From contig NZ_FOFG01000005.1 in assembly GCF_900110915.1 (NCBI RefSeq), positions 1 through 64,000 of the forward strand: 64,000 nt of DNA, in the 5' to 3' direction. Below the pieces are notes generated by a model that was not told where the DNA came from, did no database searches, and saw only the letters and a list, made by a program, of their open reading frames with translations. Every line of letters begins with the position of its first letter. The first letter of the stretch is position 1. A program made the position numbers and the translations under genes. Shown here in pieces: positions 1-8,272 of this stretch. Source of the stretch: Faunimonas pinastri (lineage in GTDB: Bacteria; Pseudomonadota; Alphaproteobacteria; Rhizobiales; Afifellaceae).

Positions 1-345
1 CCCGCTTACCTTCGGGCCGTAGATCAGCGGAGCGCCGGCGCCTGCCGTCTGCAGATAGAACTGACCGTCGACGCCGTCGTCATCGTCGGGTTCGGCCGTG
101 CCGTAGAGGACGCCAAGACCGCGCGAGCCCTGGTTGCCGGGGCTGCCCTTGGTGCCCTTCAGCTTCCAGAGCGTGACCCAGGTCCCGCTCTTGCGCCGGA
201 ACAGCAGCGAGGTGTTCTGGTTCAACCAGAAATCGCCGTCGCGGCCGTCTGCCGTGGTGGGATTGCGGGCCGTATCCGCGCTGAGCACGGCAAAGCCCAT
301 CGCGGCCGGCTGGACCGGCCGTTCCACAGTGATAGCGTTCGCCAT
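1..345 (-). CDS. Tail fibre protein with collagen-like stretch (partial)
   Basis: Starts with ATG at 345 and is open to the left edge, giving 115 visible codons. The N-terminal region has the sequence DGDFWLNQN and a Trp-rich patch, then a short Gly-X-Y collagen-like run (GTKGSPGNQGSRGLG) and an acidic DDDDG spacer. Collagen-like repeats of this kind are common in trimeric phage tail fibres. It lies 5 bp after the preceding minus-strand gene, at the distal end of the tail module where receptor-binding proteins are expected. The receptor-binding C-terminus is outside the window. Confidence 0.65.
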   Translation of the reverse strand, partial: MANAITVERPVQPAAMGFAVLSADTARNPTTADGRDGDFWLNQNTSLLFRRKSGTWVTLWKLKGTKGSPGNQGSRGLGVLYGTAEPDDDDGVDGQFYLQTAGAGAPLIYGPKVSG

Positions 346-350
346 GATGC

Positions 351-713
351 CTACCGGGTGATGCCCTGGACGACGGTGACGTCGCCGCGGCCGATGAAGA
401 TTGTTTCGGTGTCTCGGACGAAGAGGACGTCGCGGATGTAGGAGCCGGCCGGAACGCCGCTCATCAGCGTGGCGTTCGGGGCGATCGTGAAGGAAGTGCC
501 GTCCGTCGCGATCGCGATGCCGTCGGCCGGCGACTGGAGATCGAGATAGGCGGTCGCCGCGTCAGCCGTCTTGCGAAGCTGCATCCGCACGGTGCCGGCG
601 GTGAAATCGACCGCGACGCCATCGGTGCCGGTCACCGCAAAGCTTTCCGGCGGCCAGTCGGCATTGTTCGCGACCGTGATCGCGTCGAGATCCGGAGCGC
701 CGGATGTCGTCAT
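351..713 (-). CDS. Small baseplate- or fibre-associated phage protein
   Basis: This 120-residue protein has no family I can name with certainty. Its pattern, a beta-rich region with VRMQLRKTADA then SPADGIAI and a closing AGSYIRDVLFVRD segment, resembles the small Ig-like BppU N-terminal modules that attach fibres to baseplates. That comparison is inference from pattern. It sits between the T-rich protein at 717-1271 and the collagen-like fibre gene, separated by 3 and 5 bp, so it is translated in the tail-fibre operon. A structural adaptor for the fibre is the likeliest role. Confidence 0.5.
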   Translation of the reverse strand: MTTSGAPDLDAITVANNADWPPESFAVTGTDGVAVDFTAGTVRMQLRKTADAATAYLDLQSPADGIAIATDGTSFTIAPNATLMSGVPAGSYIRDVLFVRDTETIFIGRGDVTVVQGITR

Positions 714-716
714 GGC

Positions 717-1271
717 TTACTCCGAGGTGGTCGTGGTGCTTGCGGCCGTGCCCGTGGTCGTGCCCGTGGACGTGCTCTCGACCGAGGCCAGGGTGATCTT
801 CGCGACTGCCGTGGGATCGGTGAACGCGGCGCGGAAGAGATCGTCGATCTGCACCGAGGTCAGGCCGAGGGCGGTGCCCAGTGTCGTGAAGAGCGAATTG
901 CTCCGCTCCCACGTTCCCGCGTCGTACTGCAGCTGGGAATCCTCGCGGGCGATATCGTCGGAGATCGCCGCGAGTGCCGCCTCGACGGCCGACTTGATGC
1001 CGGCATAAAGCAGCGTCCGCTTGCCCTGCGTGGAGGTGACGCTTTCCGGGACCGGCATGACGTAACCGGCCATGAAGGCGGCGGAAAGCTTGCCCTGCGT
1101 CTGGACCCCGGTCGCCCTGTCGATAGTGGTAATCGGCGGGATGGCGCTGTCCTCCATGATGAAGGACCTGACCGTCTGGCCGTTGAAAGCGTAGGCGTCG
1201 GAGGAGACGGCCTGATCGACGTCATGGACGGAGATCAGGGTCCCGTCCTCGGTCGTGAAGACCTCTTTCAT
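717..1271 (-). CDS. Phage tail-region protein with Thr/Ser/Gly-rich C-terminal tail
   Basis: A 184-residue protein if it starts at ATG 1271 (MKEVFTTEDG). An upstream TTG at 1286 in the same frame overlaps the preceding stop codon and is a less likely start. The body is globular with no recognised family. The last 20 or so residues are low-complexity Thr/Ser/Ala/Gly (STSTGTTTGT...TTTTSE), very like the tail of the DUF2635-like protein at 13367-13681. It lies just downstream of the beta-helix fibre gene. A fibre-assembly or fibre-associated role fits the position, but there is no direct evidence for it. Confidence 0.55.
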   Translation of the reverse strand: MKEVFTTEDGTLISVHDVDQAVSSDAYAFNGQTVRSFIMEDSAIPPITTIDRATGVQTQGKLSAAFMAGYVMPVPESVTSTQGKRTLLYAGIKSAVEAALAAISDDIAREDSQLQYDAGTWERSNSLFTTLGTALGLTSVQIDDLFRAAFTDPTAVAKITLASVESTSTGTTTGTAASTTTTSE

Positions 1272-1282
1272 GGTGCACCCGC

Positions 1283-2458
1283 TCAATGGCTGTAGATGTA
1301 GGAGTTCTGGTTGCCGATCGTGTTGACCGTCGGCGAGCAGGTCGGCGTCGTCACCGAGCCGGAGACGTCCATGGTCGCGCCGATCTGCGCCAGGAGGTCG
1401 CCGCTCGTGTTGGTCCCGCCGTCATAGGTGTAGACGAGCGCGAAGCCGCCCTGGCTGGCGGTGATCCCGTAGGTGCCGTTCGCCTTGCAGCGCAGCGCCG
1501 TCGCCCCGCCCGACTGGAAGTTCGAGTTGTTGTTGGCGGAAATGCCGTCGTAGCCGTTGTTGCGGAAATCACCGGCGCCGGAGAAGAGCTCGGCGAAGGA
1601 ATTGTCGGTGATCGAGAGGCCCTGATAGCCGTTGTACATCGAGATCCAGGTGTCGAGGACCTGGATCGCACTCATGTTGGCGGCGAGGAACCCGCATTGC
1701 GTGTTGTGGGTAGCGCCGACGCGGTAGGCCTGCACGGCCGAGGCATAGTTGATGCGCAGGCCGGTGTTGCCGAAATGGTGGAACCAGCACTGCTCGATGC
1801 GGGTGTAGCCGGTGCCGATCTGGTTCTGCCAGTCGCCGATCAGGAAGCCGACCTGTCCGGCAGTCTTGTCGCCGACGAACAGCAGATCCTTGATGGTGCC
1901 GAAGCCGCCGCCGGTCATGTAGAAGCCGGCCTTCACCGCCCCGGTGACGACGATGCGGGTCGTGAAGATCGCGCGCAGCGACGCCTCGACATTGGCCGCG
2001 GTGGCATCGTTCACCGTGGCATAGGTCGGAAAGGCGTTCGCCAGCGCCTGCCCGCGGATGGAGATCTGCGAGCCGTAGGGATGGTTCAGCACCACCGGCC
2101 CGGTCGAGACGTTGATCGTGTGATCGCCGGCGTCGAGCACGATTTCCACGGTCACGTCGCTGGGGATGATCTTGTCGGAGAGCGCGAGCAGGCAGTCCTG
2201 CACCGGGTCGTAGTCGCCGGAGACGTAAAGGGTCGTGGTCTCCGTGATCCGGTGCAGCGCGATCACCGCGTCGGTCACCTGGGTGAAGACGTCGGCATCC
2301 GGCGTCAGGCCGGCGGCGGTCACCAGGTTGGCGAGCTCGCGCAGCATCATCTCATAGGAAGAGGCGCGCGGAATGGAGCCGCTGACGCCGGCGGCGAGAT
2401 CGCCATCGACGTAGGACGCATCCTCGTCGTCGACGCCATAGGGCTGGATATACTTCAT
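1283..2458 (-). CDS. Tail fibre/tailspike-like protein, probable right-handed beta-helix
   Basis: A 391-residue protein with an N-terminal helical region (MKYIQPYGVDDED... to about residue 70). It is followed by short repeating strands rich in Asn, Gly and small residues (GDFRNNGYDGISANNNSN, TGLRINYAS, YQGLSITDNS), typical of a parallel beta-helix as in tailspikes and pectate-lyase-like folds. Such proteins bind or cleave surface polysaccharide. No catalytic residues can be assigned. It follows the DUF2313 baseplate gene, the usual place for a receptor-binding protein in Mu-like tails. An 85-bp gap separates it from that gene. Confidence 0.7.
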   Translation of the reverse strand: MKYIQPYGVDDEDASYVDGDLAAGVSGSIPRASSYEMMLRELANLVTAAGLTPDADVFTQVTDAVIALHRITETTTLYVSGDYDPVQDCLLALSDKIIPSDVTVEIVLDAGDHTINVSTGPVVLNHPYGSQISIRGQALANAFPTYATVNDATAANVEASLRAIFTTRIVVTGAVKAGFYMTGGGFGTIKDLLFVGDKTAGQVGFLIGDWQNQIGTGYTRIEQCWFHHFGNTGLRINYASAVQAYRVGATHNTQCGFLAANMSAIQVLDTWISMYNGYQGLSITDNSFAELFSGAGDFRNNGYDGISANNNSNFQSGGATALRCKANGTYGITASQGGFALVYTYDGGTNTSGDLLAQIGATMDVSGSVTTPTCSPTVNTIGNQNSYIYSH

Positions 2459-2543
2459 GGGGGATCGGCTCCGCGCGACGGATCGAAGGATCTGGAGGTG
2501 GATGGATGCTGGCCGGATGGATGCTGGTCGAACCGGCGCGGCG

Positions 2544-3308
2544 TCAGGCGCCGAGAGCCAGGTACTGGCTGTTGTCGGCGTCGGAGAAATCGAGCGAGGC
2601 GCTGGTGTTGTAGCGGAACAGCAGGATGGTGTGGGGAGGAGCCGCCGGGTTGAGCAGCGCCTCCAGGACGGGATCGCGCACGAAGCCGTGCAGCGGATCC
2701 ACGCCGAAATGGCCGCCGCCCTCGCCGAAGCGGAAGGCGGTGGTCCTTGCCGTCAGGCTGACGATCCAGCTGGCCTCGATGGAGGGCGGCCCGAACCCGG
2801 TATCGCCGCCGAACGAACTCTCGCCGAAGCGGAAGACCTTCGGCTCCTCGATGGTCAGGTTCTCGTAGCCGGCGGCGAGCGCCAGGCAGAGGAAGTAGGA
2901 CGGGCTGGCATTGCCGGCGGCCCCGAACTTGGAGCGGAGCGACAGCTTGCGGTTATCGAAGGTCGGCGCTGAGCCCAGCGACGGGTCCGGCAGGCCGAGC
3001 TCGTCTTCCCAGTCGGCCAGCGCGAACGCGTCGGCAACCGCCGACGGGAACGCCGCCTGGCTGGCGAGACTGAACTCCACCTTGTTGACGCCGGCGACCC
3101 AGGCCGCGATCGCCTTCCAGAACGAGCGCATCACGGGCGACGCGCGCCCGCCGTCACTGCCGATGTCCGAACCCCAGGCGGCGCCGCGCGGGGTCAGCGC
3201 GAGCACCTGCGGCAGGAGATCGTCGGCGCTCGGGTCGGCCTGCTTGTCGAGGACGGACGGGGGCGTCGACGGCAGCGCATTGCACGGCCATCCGGAAGAG
3301 GCGGTCAT
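2544..3308 (-). CDS. DUF2313/YmfQ-like tail protein (Mu gp48 family)
   Basis: A 254-residue protein with the family's layout: an N-terminal region containing LLPQVLALTPRGAAWG, then RSFWKAIAAWVAGV, then ADWEDELGLPD. Mu gp48 and YmfQ-like proteins lie between baseplate protein J and the fibres and are thought to form the baseplate arm that carries the fibres. The start at ATG 3308 leaves 6 bp after the baseplate J stop. The order J-like, DUF2313, fibre is the standard contractile-tail order and supports the call. Confidence 0.8.
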   Translation of the reverse strand: MTASSGWPCNALPSTPPSVLDKQADPSADDLLPQVLALTPRGAAWGSDIGSDGGRASPVMRSFWKAIAAWVAGVNKVEFSLASQAAFPSAVADAFALADWEDELGLPDPSLGSAPTFDNRKLSLRSKFGAAGNASPSYFLCLALAAGYENLTIEEPKVFRFGESSFGGDTGFGPPSIEASWIVSLTARTTAFRFGEGGGHFGVDPLHGFVRDPVLEALLNPAAPPHTILLFRYNTSASLDFSDADNSQYLALGA

Positions 3309-3314
3309 GATGGA

Positions 3315-4409
3315 TCAGCCGAGGTTGACCTTGCCCAGCACCGGGAACTGGCCGGGAACGGAGAAGGTGATGTCGTCGGAAGGCGAGGACAGCTTGTGGC
3401 GGTTCTCGCCCGTCGCCCGCGAGATCGCTTCATCGATCCAGGAGCGGGAGAGAACGAAGTCGGTGCCGGGGATCGCCGGCTCCATGCGCTCGGCAAAGAG
3501 GGCGGCGAGCTCGGCGTTGATGGCTTCCTGCACCGCGGCGTTGTTCGGCGACAGGCCGGAGACGGTCACCGGCACCGAGACGGGCGTCGGGGCAGTGACA
3601 TAGACCCGCGCCGTGATCGGCCGGACCGTGTCGTCGTCCAGGTAGGCCTGCACCGCCGCGACGTCGCTCGCCGTCGGGACGGCGTTGGTTCGGTCGCTGC
3701 GGGTGAAGGTGACCCAGACGCGGCGATCGTCATTGGTGAAGCCGGCGACCCAGACGTCGATGATGTCGCCGCTGACCTCCTTCACCCAACGCTGGAAGTC
3801 GGTCACCGAACCGCCCTGCGGCGGCTGGCGCTTGCGATCGAGAATTCGCGTGCGGAACGCCTCCATCGTCTCCTCGTCCGAGCCATTGCCGAGGCTGGAT
3901 GCATCCACGGTGGCCGTGGAGCCCAACCCGTCCGGTGCGCCGGAGCCCTCCACCAGCGTCAGTTCGGTCTCCGCATCCGTGTTGCCGTCCTCGCCGGCCG
4001 CCGTGGCGATGACGGCGAGCGTTACGCTGATGCCGTCGGCCCTGGTGGAGGTGCGCGTTTGGAATACGGCGCCATCGGCCCGGGTGAACTGCACGCCGGC
4101 GGGCACGACCAGGCCGGCGGCGGCCGAGACCGCGACATTGCCGGTGGCAAAAGTCGCGGCGGTCAGCGTCAGCCCGACCTCATAGCCGTGCCGCTTCAGC
4201 CAGGCGCTGTCAGTTGCGGTGGAGGCAAAGCTTTGCTGCCAGAGCCATTTGCGCCGGAGCTCGTGCTGGAAGTCCAGGAGCGCCAGAACCTTGCCGATGA
4301 CCCGCAGGTTGTTCGGCCAGAGATTGACGATCGCGCCGGGGATCTCCGACGTGATGGAGTTCCAGGCGAGCTTCGACAGGGTTGCAAGCGAACGGGTGCT
4401 ATACGCCAT
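3315..4409 (-). CDS. Baseplate J/gp47 family protein
   Basis: A 364-residue wedge component of the contractile-tail baseplate (Mu gp47, P2 gpJ family). Recognisable features are the long Ser/Ala/Gly beta-rich middle (GNVAVSAAAGLVVPAGVQFTRADG), the segment RTRILDRKRQPPQGGS, and the conserved DIIDVWVAGFTNDDRRVWVTF. Length is normal for the family. The gene overlaps the end of the gp46-like gene by 11 bp, indicating translational coupling. Together with gp46- and gp48-like neighbours it forms the outer baseplate that triggers sheath contraction. Confidence 0.9.
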   Translation of the reverse strand: MAYSTRSLATLSKLAWNSITSEIPGAIVNLWPNNLRVIGKVLALLDFQHELRRKWLWQQSFASTATDSAWLKRHGYEVGLTLTAATFATGNVAVSAAAGLVVPAGVQFTRADGAVFQTRTSTRADGISVTLAVIATAAGEDGNTDAETELTLVEGSGAPDGLGSTATVDASSLGNGSDEETMEAFRTRILDRKRQPPQGGSVTDFQRWVKEVSGDIIDVWVAGFTNDDRRVWVTFTRSDRTNAVPTASDVAAVQAYLDDDTVRPITARVYVTAPTPVSVPVTVSGLSPNNAAVQEAINAELAALFAERMEPAIPGTDFVLSRSWIDEAISRATGENRHKLSSPSDDITFSVPGQFPVLGKVNLG

Positions 4410-4932
4410 CCGTCCGCCTCCACAGCATGTCGAACTCCGCCGAATAGGTCACGGTACCGTCGCGGCCATAGACGCCGATCTGCATCAGCACCCTGCCCCC
4501 GACCTGGTCGACTGTCGGCGTCGCCACGATCTTCGCGGCCGCGCCCTCGTCGATAAGCGGCTGCAGCGCGCGCACGCATTCGTTCGCCATCTGCGTTCCC
4601 GTGCGGTCGTTGAGGATGCTGCGGCGGTAAAGCCAGAGCTTGGAGCCCAGCGCCGCCTCGCCGCGCGCGGTGTCGAGATCGAAGCTGTCTCCGATCCAGC
4701 CGCGGGCATCGCCGCCATGCTCCGGCAGGAGCTCCCAGGCATCGGCTTTGCCGTCGGTGAAGAGCAGCATGATCAGCGCCGTGGTGAGCGGGTGCGCGGC
4801 CACCAGGCCGCCGACGCCACCCTCGGCCGGATCGGTGGAGATGGCGAAGTCGCCGCTAGTGCCGTTCCAGACGATATCCGGCGGCAGCACTTCGGCGCCG
4901 GCGTCGGCCAGCGGCGTGATCGTCAGTTGCAT
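4399..4932 (-). CDS. Phage GP46 family baseplate protein
   Basis: A 177-residue protein with the gp46 signature GLVAAHPLTTALIMLLFTDGKA near residue 45, followed by GWIGDSF and LGSKLWLYRRSIL. This is the gp25-like wedge component of Mu-type contractile tails, which links the baseplate to the sheath. It lies directly between the PAAR tip gene and baseplate J, as in Mu-like prophages. The 14-bp gap upstream and 11-bp overlap downstream indicate one operon. Confidence 0.88.
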   Translation of the reverse strand: MQLTITPLADAGAEVLPPDIVWNGTSGDFAISTDPAEGGVGGLVAAHPLTTALIMLLFTDGKADAWELLPEHGGDARGWIGDSFDLDTARGEAALGSKLWLYRRSILNDRTGTQMANECVRALQPLIDEGAAAKIVATPTVDQVGGRVLMQIGVYGRDGTVTYSAEFDMLWRRTDGV

Positions 4933-4946
4933 CAGAAATCCGCCTC

Positions 4947-5210
4947 TCAGGCGATGGAGAACCAGTCGGCGCCGGAGGAGGCATGGCCGCAGCTGGCGAG
5001 ATCGCCGGCGCGGCAGACACCGACGCCGTTGATCTGGAAGATCGAGGAGGCCTGAACCATGGTCGCCGCGTCGTGCGGCGCCTTGCCGTGCGACTGGACG
5101 GGATCACCGAGGAGCACCACCGGCTGGCCGTCCACGGTGAAGAATGCCTGCCCGCCGGCAAGCTGCTCGCCGCCGGCGCTGTCGAGCGCCTTGCGCACGA
5201 TACCGGGCAT
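4947..5210 (-). CDS. PAAR-motif spike tip protein
   Basis: An 87-residue protein starting at ATG 5210 (MPGIVRKALDSAGG). Reading further upstream in the same frame gives only shadow sequence. It has the PAAR-like arrangement GGQAFFTVDGQPVVLLGDPVQSHG then GVGVCRAGDLASCGH, with His and Cys residues able to hold a metal ion at the needle tip. PAAR proteins cap the central spike of contractile tails and help pierce the cell envelope. The start codon overlaps the stop of the gp45-like spike gene by one base, so the spike and its tip are made together. Confidence 0.82.
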   Translation of the reverse strand: MPGIVRKALDSAGGEQLAGGQAFFTVDGQPVVLLGDPVQSHGKAPHDAATMVQASSIFQINGVGVCRAGDLASCGHASSGADWFSIA

Positions 5211-5632
5211 CAGGCCTGCTGCCAGTCGACGCCGGAGGCCGTGAAGGCCATCTTGCCGTCCTTGGTGATGACGATCGAGGCGGAGCCGCAAACCAGCGCG
5301 ATCTGCTCGGCATGCACGATGCGGAGGCTCTGCTGCACCAGCGAGACCACGTTGCCGTGCATGTCATAGATCGCCGTCGAACCGGTCTCGCGGTTGCGCA
5401 GCCGGTAATCCGGATGCTCGAGGCCGAGCGCGGCGACCAGGCTGCGCTGGCCGCGCATGGCGACCGCCAAAGCGTGCGAGCCGGCCGGCGCGAAGCTGGC
5501 GAGCCCGAACGGCATCACGCGGTGCACGCCGGTGAGTTCCTCGCTGGCATAGCCGAGACCCTTCAGCGTCTGCATCGCCCCGTCATCCTGGGTCTCGGAG
5601 ACCTGGAAGCGGAAGAGATCGGCGGCGTGCAT
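5210..5632 (-). CDS. Baseplate assembly/spike protein, Mu gp45 (gpV) family
   Basis: A 140-residue protein starting at ATG 5632 (MHAADLFRFQVSETQDDGAMQTLKGLGYASEELTGV). The region further upstream in frame is shadow sequence. The family signatures are DDGAMQTLKGLGY near the start, HRVMPFGLASFAPAGSHALAV and ALGLEHPDYR. This is the central membrane-piercing spike under the tube, homologous to P2 gpV. It sits between a small helical protein and the PAAR tip and overlaps the PAAR start by one base. Confidence 0.85.
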   Translation of the reverse strand: MHAADLFRFQVSETQDDGAMQTLKGLGYASEELTGVHRVMPFGLASFAPAGSHALAVAMRGQRSLVAALGLEHPDYRLRNRETGSTAIYDMHGNVVSLVQQSLRIVHAEQIALVCGSASIVITKDGKMAFTASGVDWQQA

Positions 5633-5633
5633 G

Positions 5634-5897
5634 TCAGGCAGCCTTTTGGGCAGCGGCGACGACGCCGTCGAAGAGCGGATCGCGCAGGATTTGCGCCATG
5701 GCGGCGGGATCATCGATGCCGTGCCGGCGAAGGTGCTCGACCTGCTTCCGCAACCGCTTGATCTTGGCCGTCAGGATCGCCGCATGCGGCGCCTCGAACG
5801 GCCGTTGCGAACGTGCGGCCCGCTCCGCTTGCACCTGGTGGCGCCGGGCCAGATGCTGGAGATAGGGGCCGACATTCTCCGGGCTGAGCTTCGTCAT
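5634..5897 (-). CDS. Small helical phage protein in the baseplate operon
   Basis: An 87-residue basic, mostly helical protein (MTKLSPENVGPYLQHLARRH) that I do not assign to a family. Two ATGs are possible, at 5900 and 5897. The second has GGAGG four bases upstream and overlaps the previous stop as TGATG, so it is preferred. It lies between the gp44-like hub gene and the gp45-like spike gene with a single-base overlap on one side and a 1-bp gap on the other. That points to a function in tail assembly, possibly as a spike chaperone; this is inference from position only. Confidence 0.6.
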   Translation of the reverse strand: MTKLSPENVGPYLQHLARRHQVQAERAARSQRPFEAPHAAILTAKIKRLRKQVEHLRRHGIDDPAAMAQILRDPLFDGVVAAAQKAA

Positions 5898-7000
5898 CAT
5901 TCCTCCAGCCCGTCGCCGGGATCGTAAACGGCATCCGCCGTGCCCTGGGGCTTCTTGCCGCCATGGGTGCGCGGATCCACAAAGGTCAGGTCGGCGCGGG
6001 TGCCTGCGCCTTCCCCGTCCGATTGCGAGAAGGTCACCGAGGACAGCGTCATGTCCTGGTCGATGTCCTCTTGCCTGTTCTTGATCGCCATCAGGAGCCC
6101 GGGCGTCCAAAGCGCGCCGGCCTCGTCGCGCCAGGAGGAAACCCGCGCGGTGATCTGGATGCCGTTGCCGGCCATGCGAAGGCGCTGCCACTTGCCACGC
6201 GTCTTCAGCTGCTCGGCCGTGTAATCCCCCTCGGGGATGACCAGGTGCGGGCGATAGGTCCCGCTCTCCTCGTCATATTCGTAATGCTCCTGCCGGAGCG
6301 CTTGCCTGTCGGTGCCGAGCGAGCGCTGGCCGCGCACGACGATCGGCGAGCGCTTCGCCTTGGGGCTGATCTGCACCCCCATCTTGTTGACGGGCGCCTG
6401 GCCCAACACCAGCGCGCCGGCGTGCCGCTTCGTGCCGGCCCGGGTGATGTTCACCGAGCCGTCGGGCTGGCCGACCAGCATCAGGCCCTGGTGCCGCGCC
6501 TCATTCTCCAGCGTCCGGAACATGGAGAGACCCGGGATCAGCTGGATCTTGTCGATCACCTTCAGCACCTGGTCGGTGGCGAAGCCGATGCCGAACTCAT
6601 CGAATTCCTGGGCGGCTTGCAGCAGCGTCTTCTTCTCGACCCGCCCGGTCCGGTGCTTCACCGGCGGGCAGTCGATGCCGTCGCGCGCCTTGGACCGGCC
6701 CTCGATCCGGATTTCCTTGTTTTCGCCCTCGCCGTAATCGGCCGCATAGGTGTCAACCGCCCCGGTGCAAAGGAGATCGCCACTACCGGGCGCACCGGTC
6801 TGGCTCACCGGCGTGGTGCGGATTTCGATCTTGCGCCCGTAGCGCAGCACCTTCGCCTCCGGGCTCCAGCTGGCGTTCGTGGCCTTCATCGCGAACGAGA
6901 TCGCCGCCTGCTCCATGGAGCGGGTGATGTTCACGTCCTGCCAGCCCTGCAGGCTGACGCCATCGGCGATGATGGCGACGGTCTCGAGGATGACAGGCAT
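5897..7000 (-). CDS. Baseplate hub protein, Mu gp44 (gpP) family
   Basis: A 367-residue protein matching the gp44/gpP hub family. The N-terminal domain has GWQDVNITRSMEQAAISFAMK, the middle has GQPDGSVNITRAG, and the C-terminus has GGKKPQGTADAVYDPGDG. The hub trimer joins the tube to the spike in contractile tails. It ends in an ATGA-type overlap with the next small gene and starts 12 bp after the gp43-like C-terminal fragment, which fits the Mu order 43-44-45. Confidence 0.85.
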   Translation of the reverse strand: MPVILETVAIIADGVSLQGWQDVNITRSMEQAAISFAMKATNASWSPEAKVLRYGRKIEIRTTPVSQTGAPGSGDLLCTGAVDTYAADYGEGENKEIRIEGRSKARDGIDCPPVKHRTGRVEKKTLLQAAQEFDEFGIGFATDQVLKVIDKIQLIPGLSMFRTLENEARHQGLMLVGQPDGSVNITRAGTKRHAGALVLGQAPVNKMGVQISPKAKRSPIVVRGQRSLGTDRQALRQEHYEYDEESGTYRPHLVIPEGDYTAEQLKTRGKWQRLRMAGNGIQITARVSSWRDEAGALWTPGLLMAIKNRQEDIDQDMTLSSVTFSQSDGEGAGTRADLTFVDPRTHGGKKPQGTADAVYDPGDGLEE

Positions 7001-7012
7001 GGACTATCCCGA

Positions 7013-7753
7013 TCAGGAACTGGAAGACGGCGACAGCGCCTCGATCGTCGCCGGCATGAAGAGCGGGGTGCCGCAACGATTGCGCGTCACCAGATCCTCC
7101 GCCTCGGTCGGATCGGAATAGAGCATCCAGGCGACGAGCGCCGCCGGGAGTGAGAGTTTCGCAGAGACCTTCACCACCGGTTTCAGGTCGGTGGCGAGCG
7201 TGACCAGCTGCGCATTGCAGTTCTGCGCGACGTCGGCGAGCACGCCGAAGATCTCGATGCCGGCGGCATCTGCGATCCGGTCCGAGGCATCTTCCATCGC
7301 GTCGGCAATGCGCTGCCGCGCCTCGGCCGCCGATTGCCGGTCGGCATATTGCGTCTGGGCTTCCGCGAGAAACGCCTGACCGAGAAACGCCGCCTCGACG
7401 CAAGCTGCGAGCGCCCGGGCCAGACTGCCGTGCCGGGTGAGCCCCGGTGAAGCCGTTAAGGCCACCGCGCCCGCGGCCGACGTTGCCGCCGCATAAAGCG
7501 GGATGGCGATGTCGCCGGCACCCGCATCGTCGCCGATCGCGCCGATCGCGGTAGCGAGCGCAACGCCGATCTCCGCCGCGCGGGTGAGCGTGGTCAGCTG
7601 CGGCGCCAGCACATTACGCACCAGGTCGGTTGAGGCCGTGAGATTGCTGGCGACCGCGGAAGACAGCGGGATCTTGCCCGCGGCCGTCTCCAGCGCATCG
7701 GCCAGCACGATCGCGGCATCGTAGGCCATGGCATAGGAACCGGTGAAGCTCAC
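7013..7753 (-). CDS. C-terminal half of a gp43-like tail/DNA circularization protein (split gene)
   Basis: A 246-residue Ala-rich helical protein starting at GTG 7753. It is in the same frame as the upstream DNA_circ_N fragment (7799-8272), separated by a TAG, 45 bases and an intervening TGA. The combined length, about 400 residues, is close to what I expect for intact gp43-like proteins. The gene may be translated from the GTG, with AGGA about 11 bases upstream, or be the downstream piece of a broken gene. It sits just before the gp44-like hub gene, where Mu carries gp43. Confidence 0.55.
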   Translation of the reverse strand: MSFTGSYAMAYDAAIVLADALETAAGKIPLSSAVASNLTASTDLVRNVLAPQLTTLTRAAEIGVALATAIGAIGDDAGAGDIAIPLYAAATSAAGAVALTASPGLTRHGSLARALAACVEAAFLGQAFLAEAQTQYADRQSAAEARQRIADAMEDASDRIADAAGIEIFGVLADVAQNCNAQLVTLATDLKPVVKVSAKLSLPAALVAWMLYSDPTEAEDLVTRNRCGTPLFMPATIEALSPSSSS

Positions 7754-7798
7754 GAGATCTGCAATCCTGATGTGAAAAATTCAGATCCTATTCCGCGC

Positions 7799-8272
7799 CT
7801 ACTGCCCGAAGGCGGAAAGCGCGGAGGAGATCAGGGCGGGCAGCGTGGCGAGAGAGCTCGCGGCGATGCGATCGCCGATCGCCGTCGCCTGCACCGTGCT
7901 GGTTCCGCCCGCCTCCACGAAGCTCATCTCGATCTTGATGGTGCCGAGCTGATCCTTGCTTCCGGTTGTGCTGCACTCGGTGCAGCGCACCTGCAGCGAT
8001 CCGGAAAACGGCAGGATCAGCGTACCGACACCATCGGTCGAGCATGCCTCGACCAGCGCGAGCGCATCGGTGTCGGCGGTGTCGCCGGCGACATAGGCGC
8101 TGACTTTCCAGCGGCGGACCTTGCGGCCCATGTCTTCGGTCGCATGGTCCTCCGCCTTGACGAACTCATGGACGGCAACGCGCCGCCCACTATCCGCCAG
8201 GCCCTCTTCCGACACCTGGAACGACACGCCCCGGTACGATGCCGGCAGCAGGGTTTTCGGCCAGTTGCGCAT
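7799..8272 (-). CDS. DNA circularization N-terminal domain protein (Mu gp43-like, N-terminal half)
   Basis: A 157-residue protein with the DNA_circ_N signature: LLPASYRGVSFQVSEE near the start, then VAVHEFVKAEDHATEDMGRKVRRWKVSAYVAGD and LILPFSG. In Mu-like phages the same domain begins a protein of about 400-490 residues required for the tail; the name is historical. Here the frame stops at TAG (7799-7801) and the missing C-terminal part appears as a separate reading frame further on. Its start overlaps the tape-measure stop (TGATG). Confidence 0.72.
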   Translation of the reverse strand: MRNWPKTLLPASYRGVSFQVSEEGLADSGRRVAVHEFVKAEDHATEDMGRKVRRWKVSAYVAGDTADTDALALVEACSTDGVGTLILPFSGSLQVRCTECSTTGSKDQLGTIKIEMSFVEAGGTSTVQATAIGDRIAASSLATLPALISSALSAFGQ

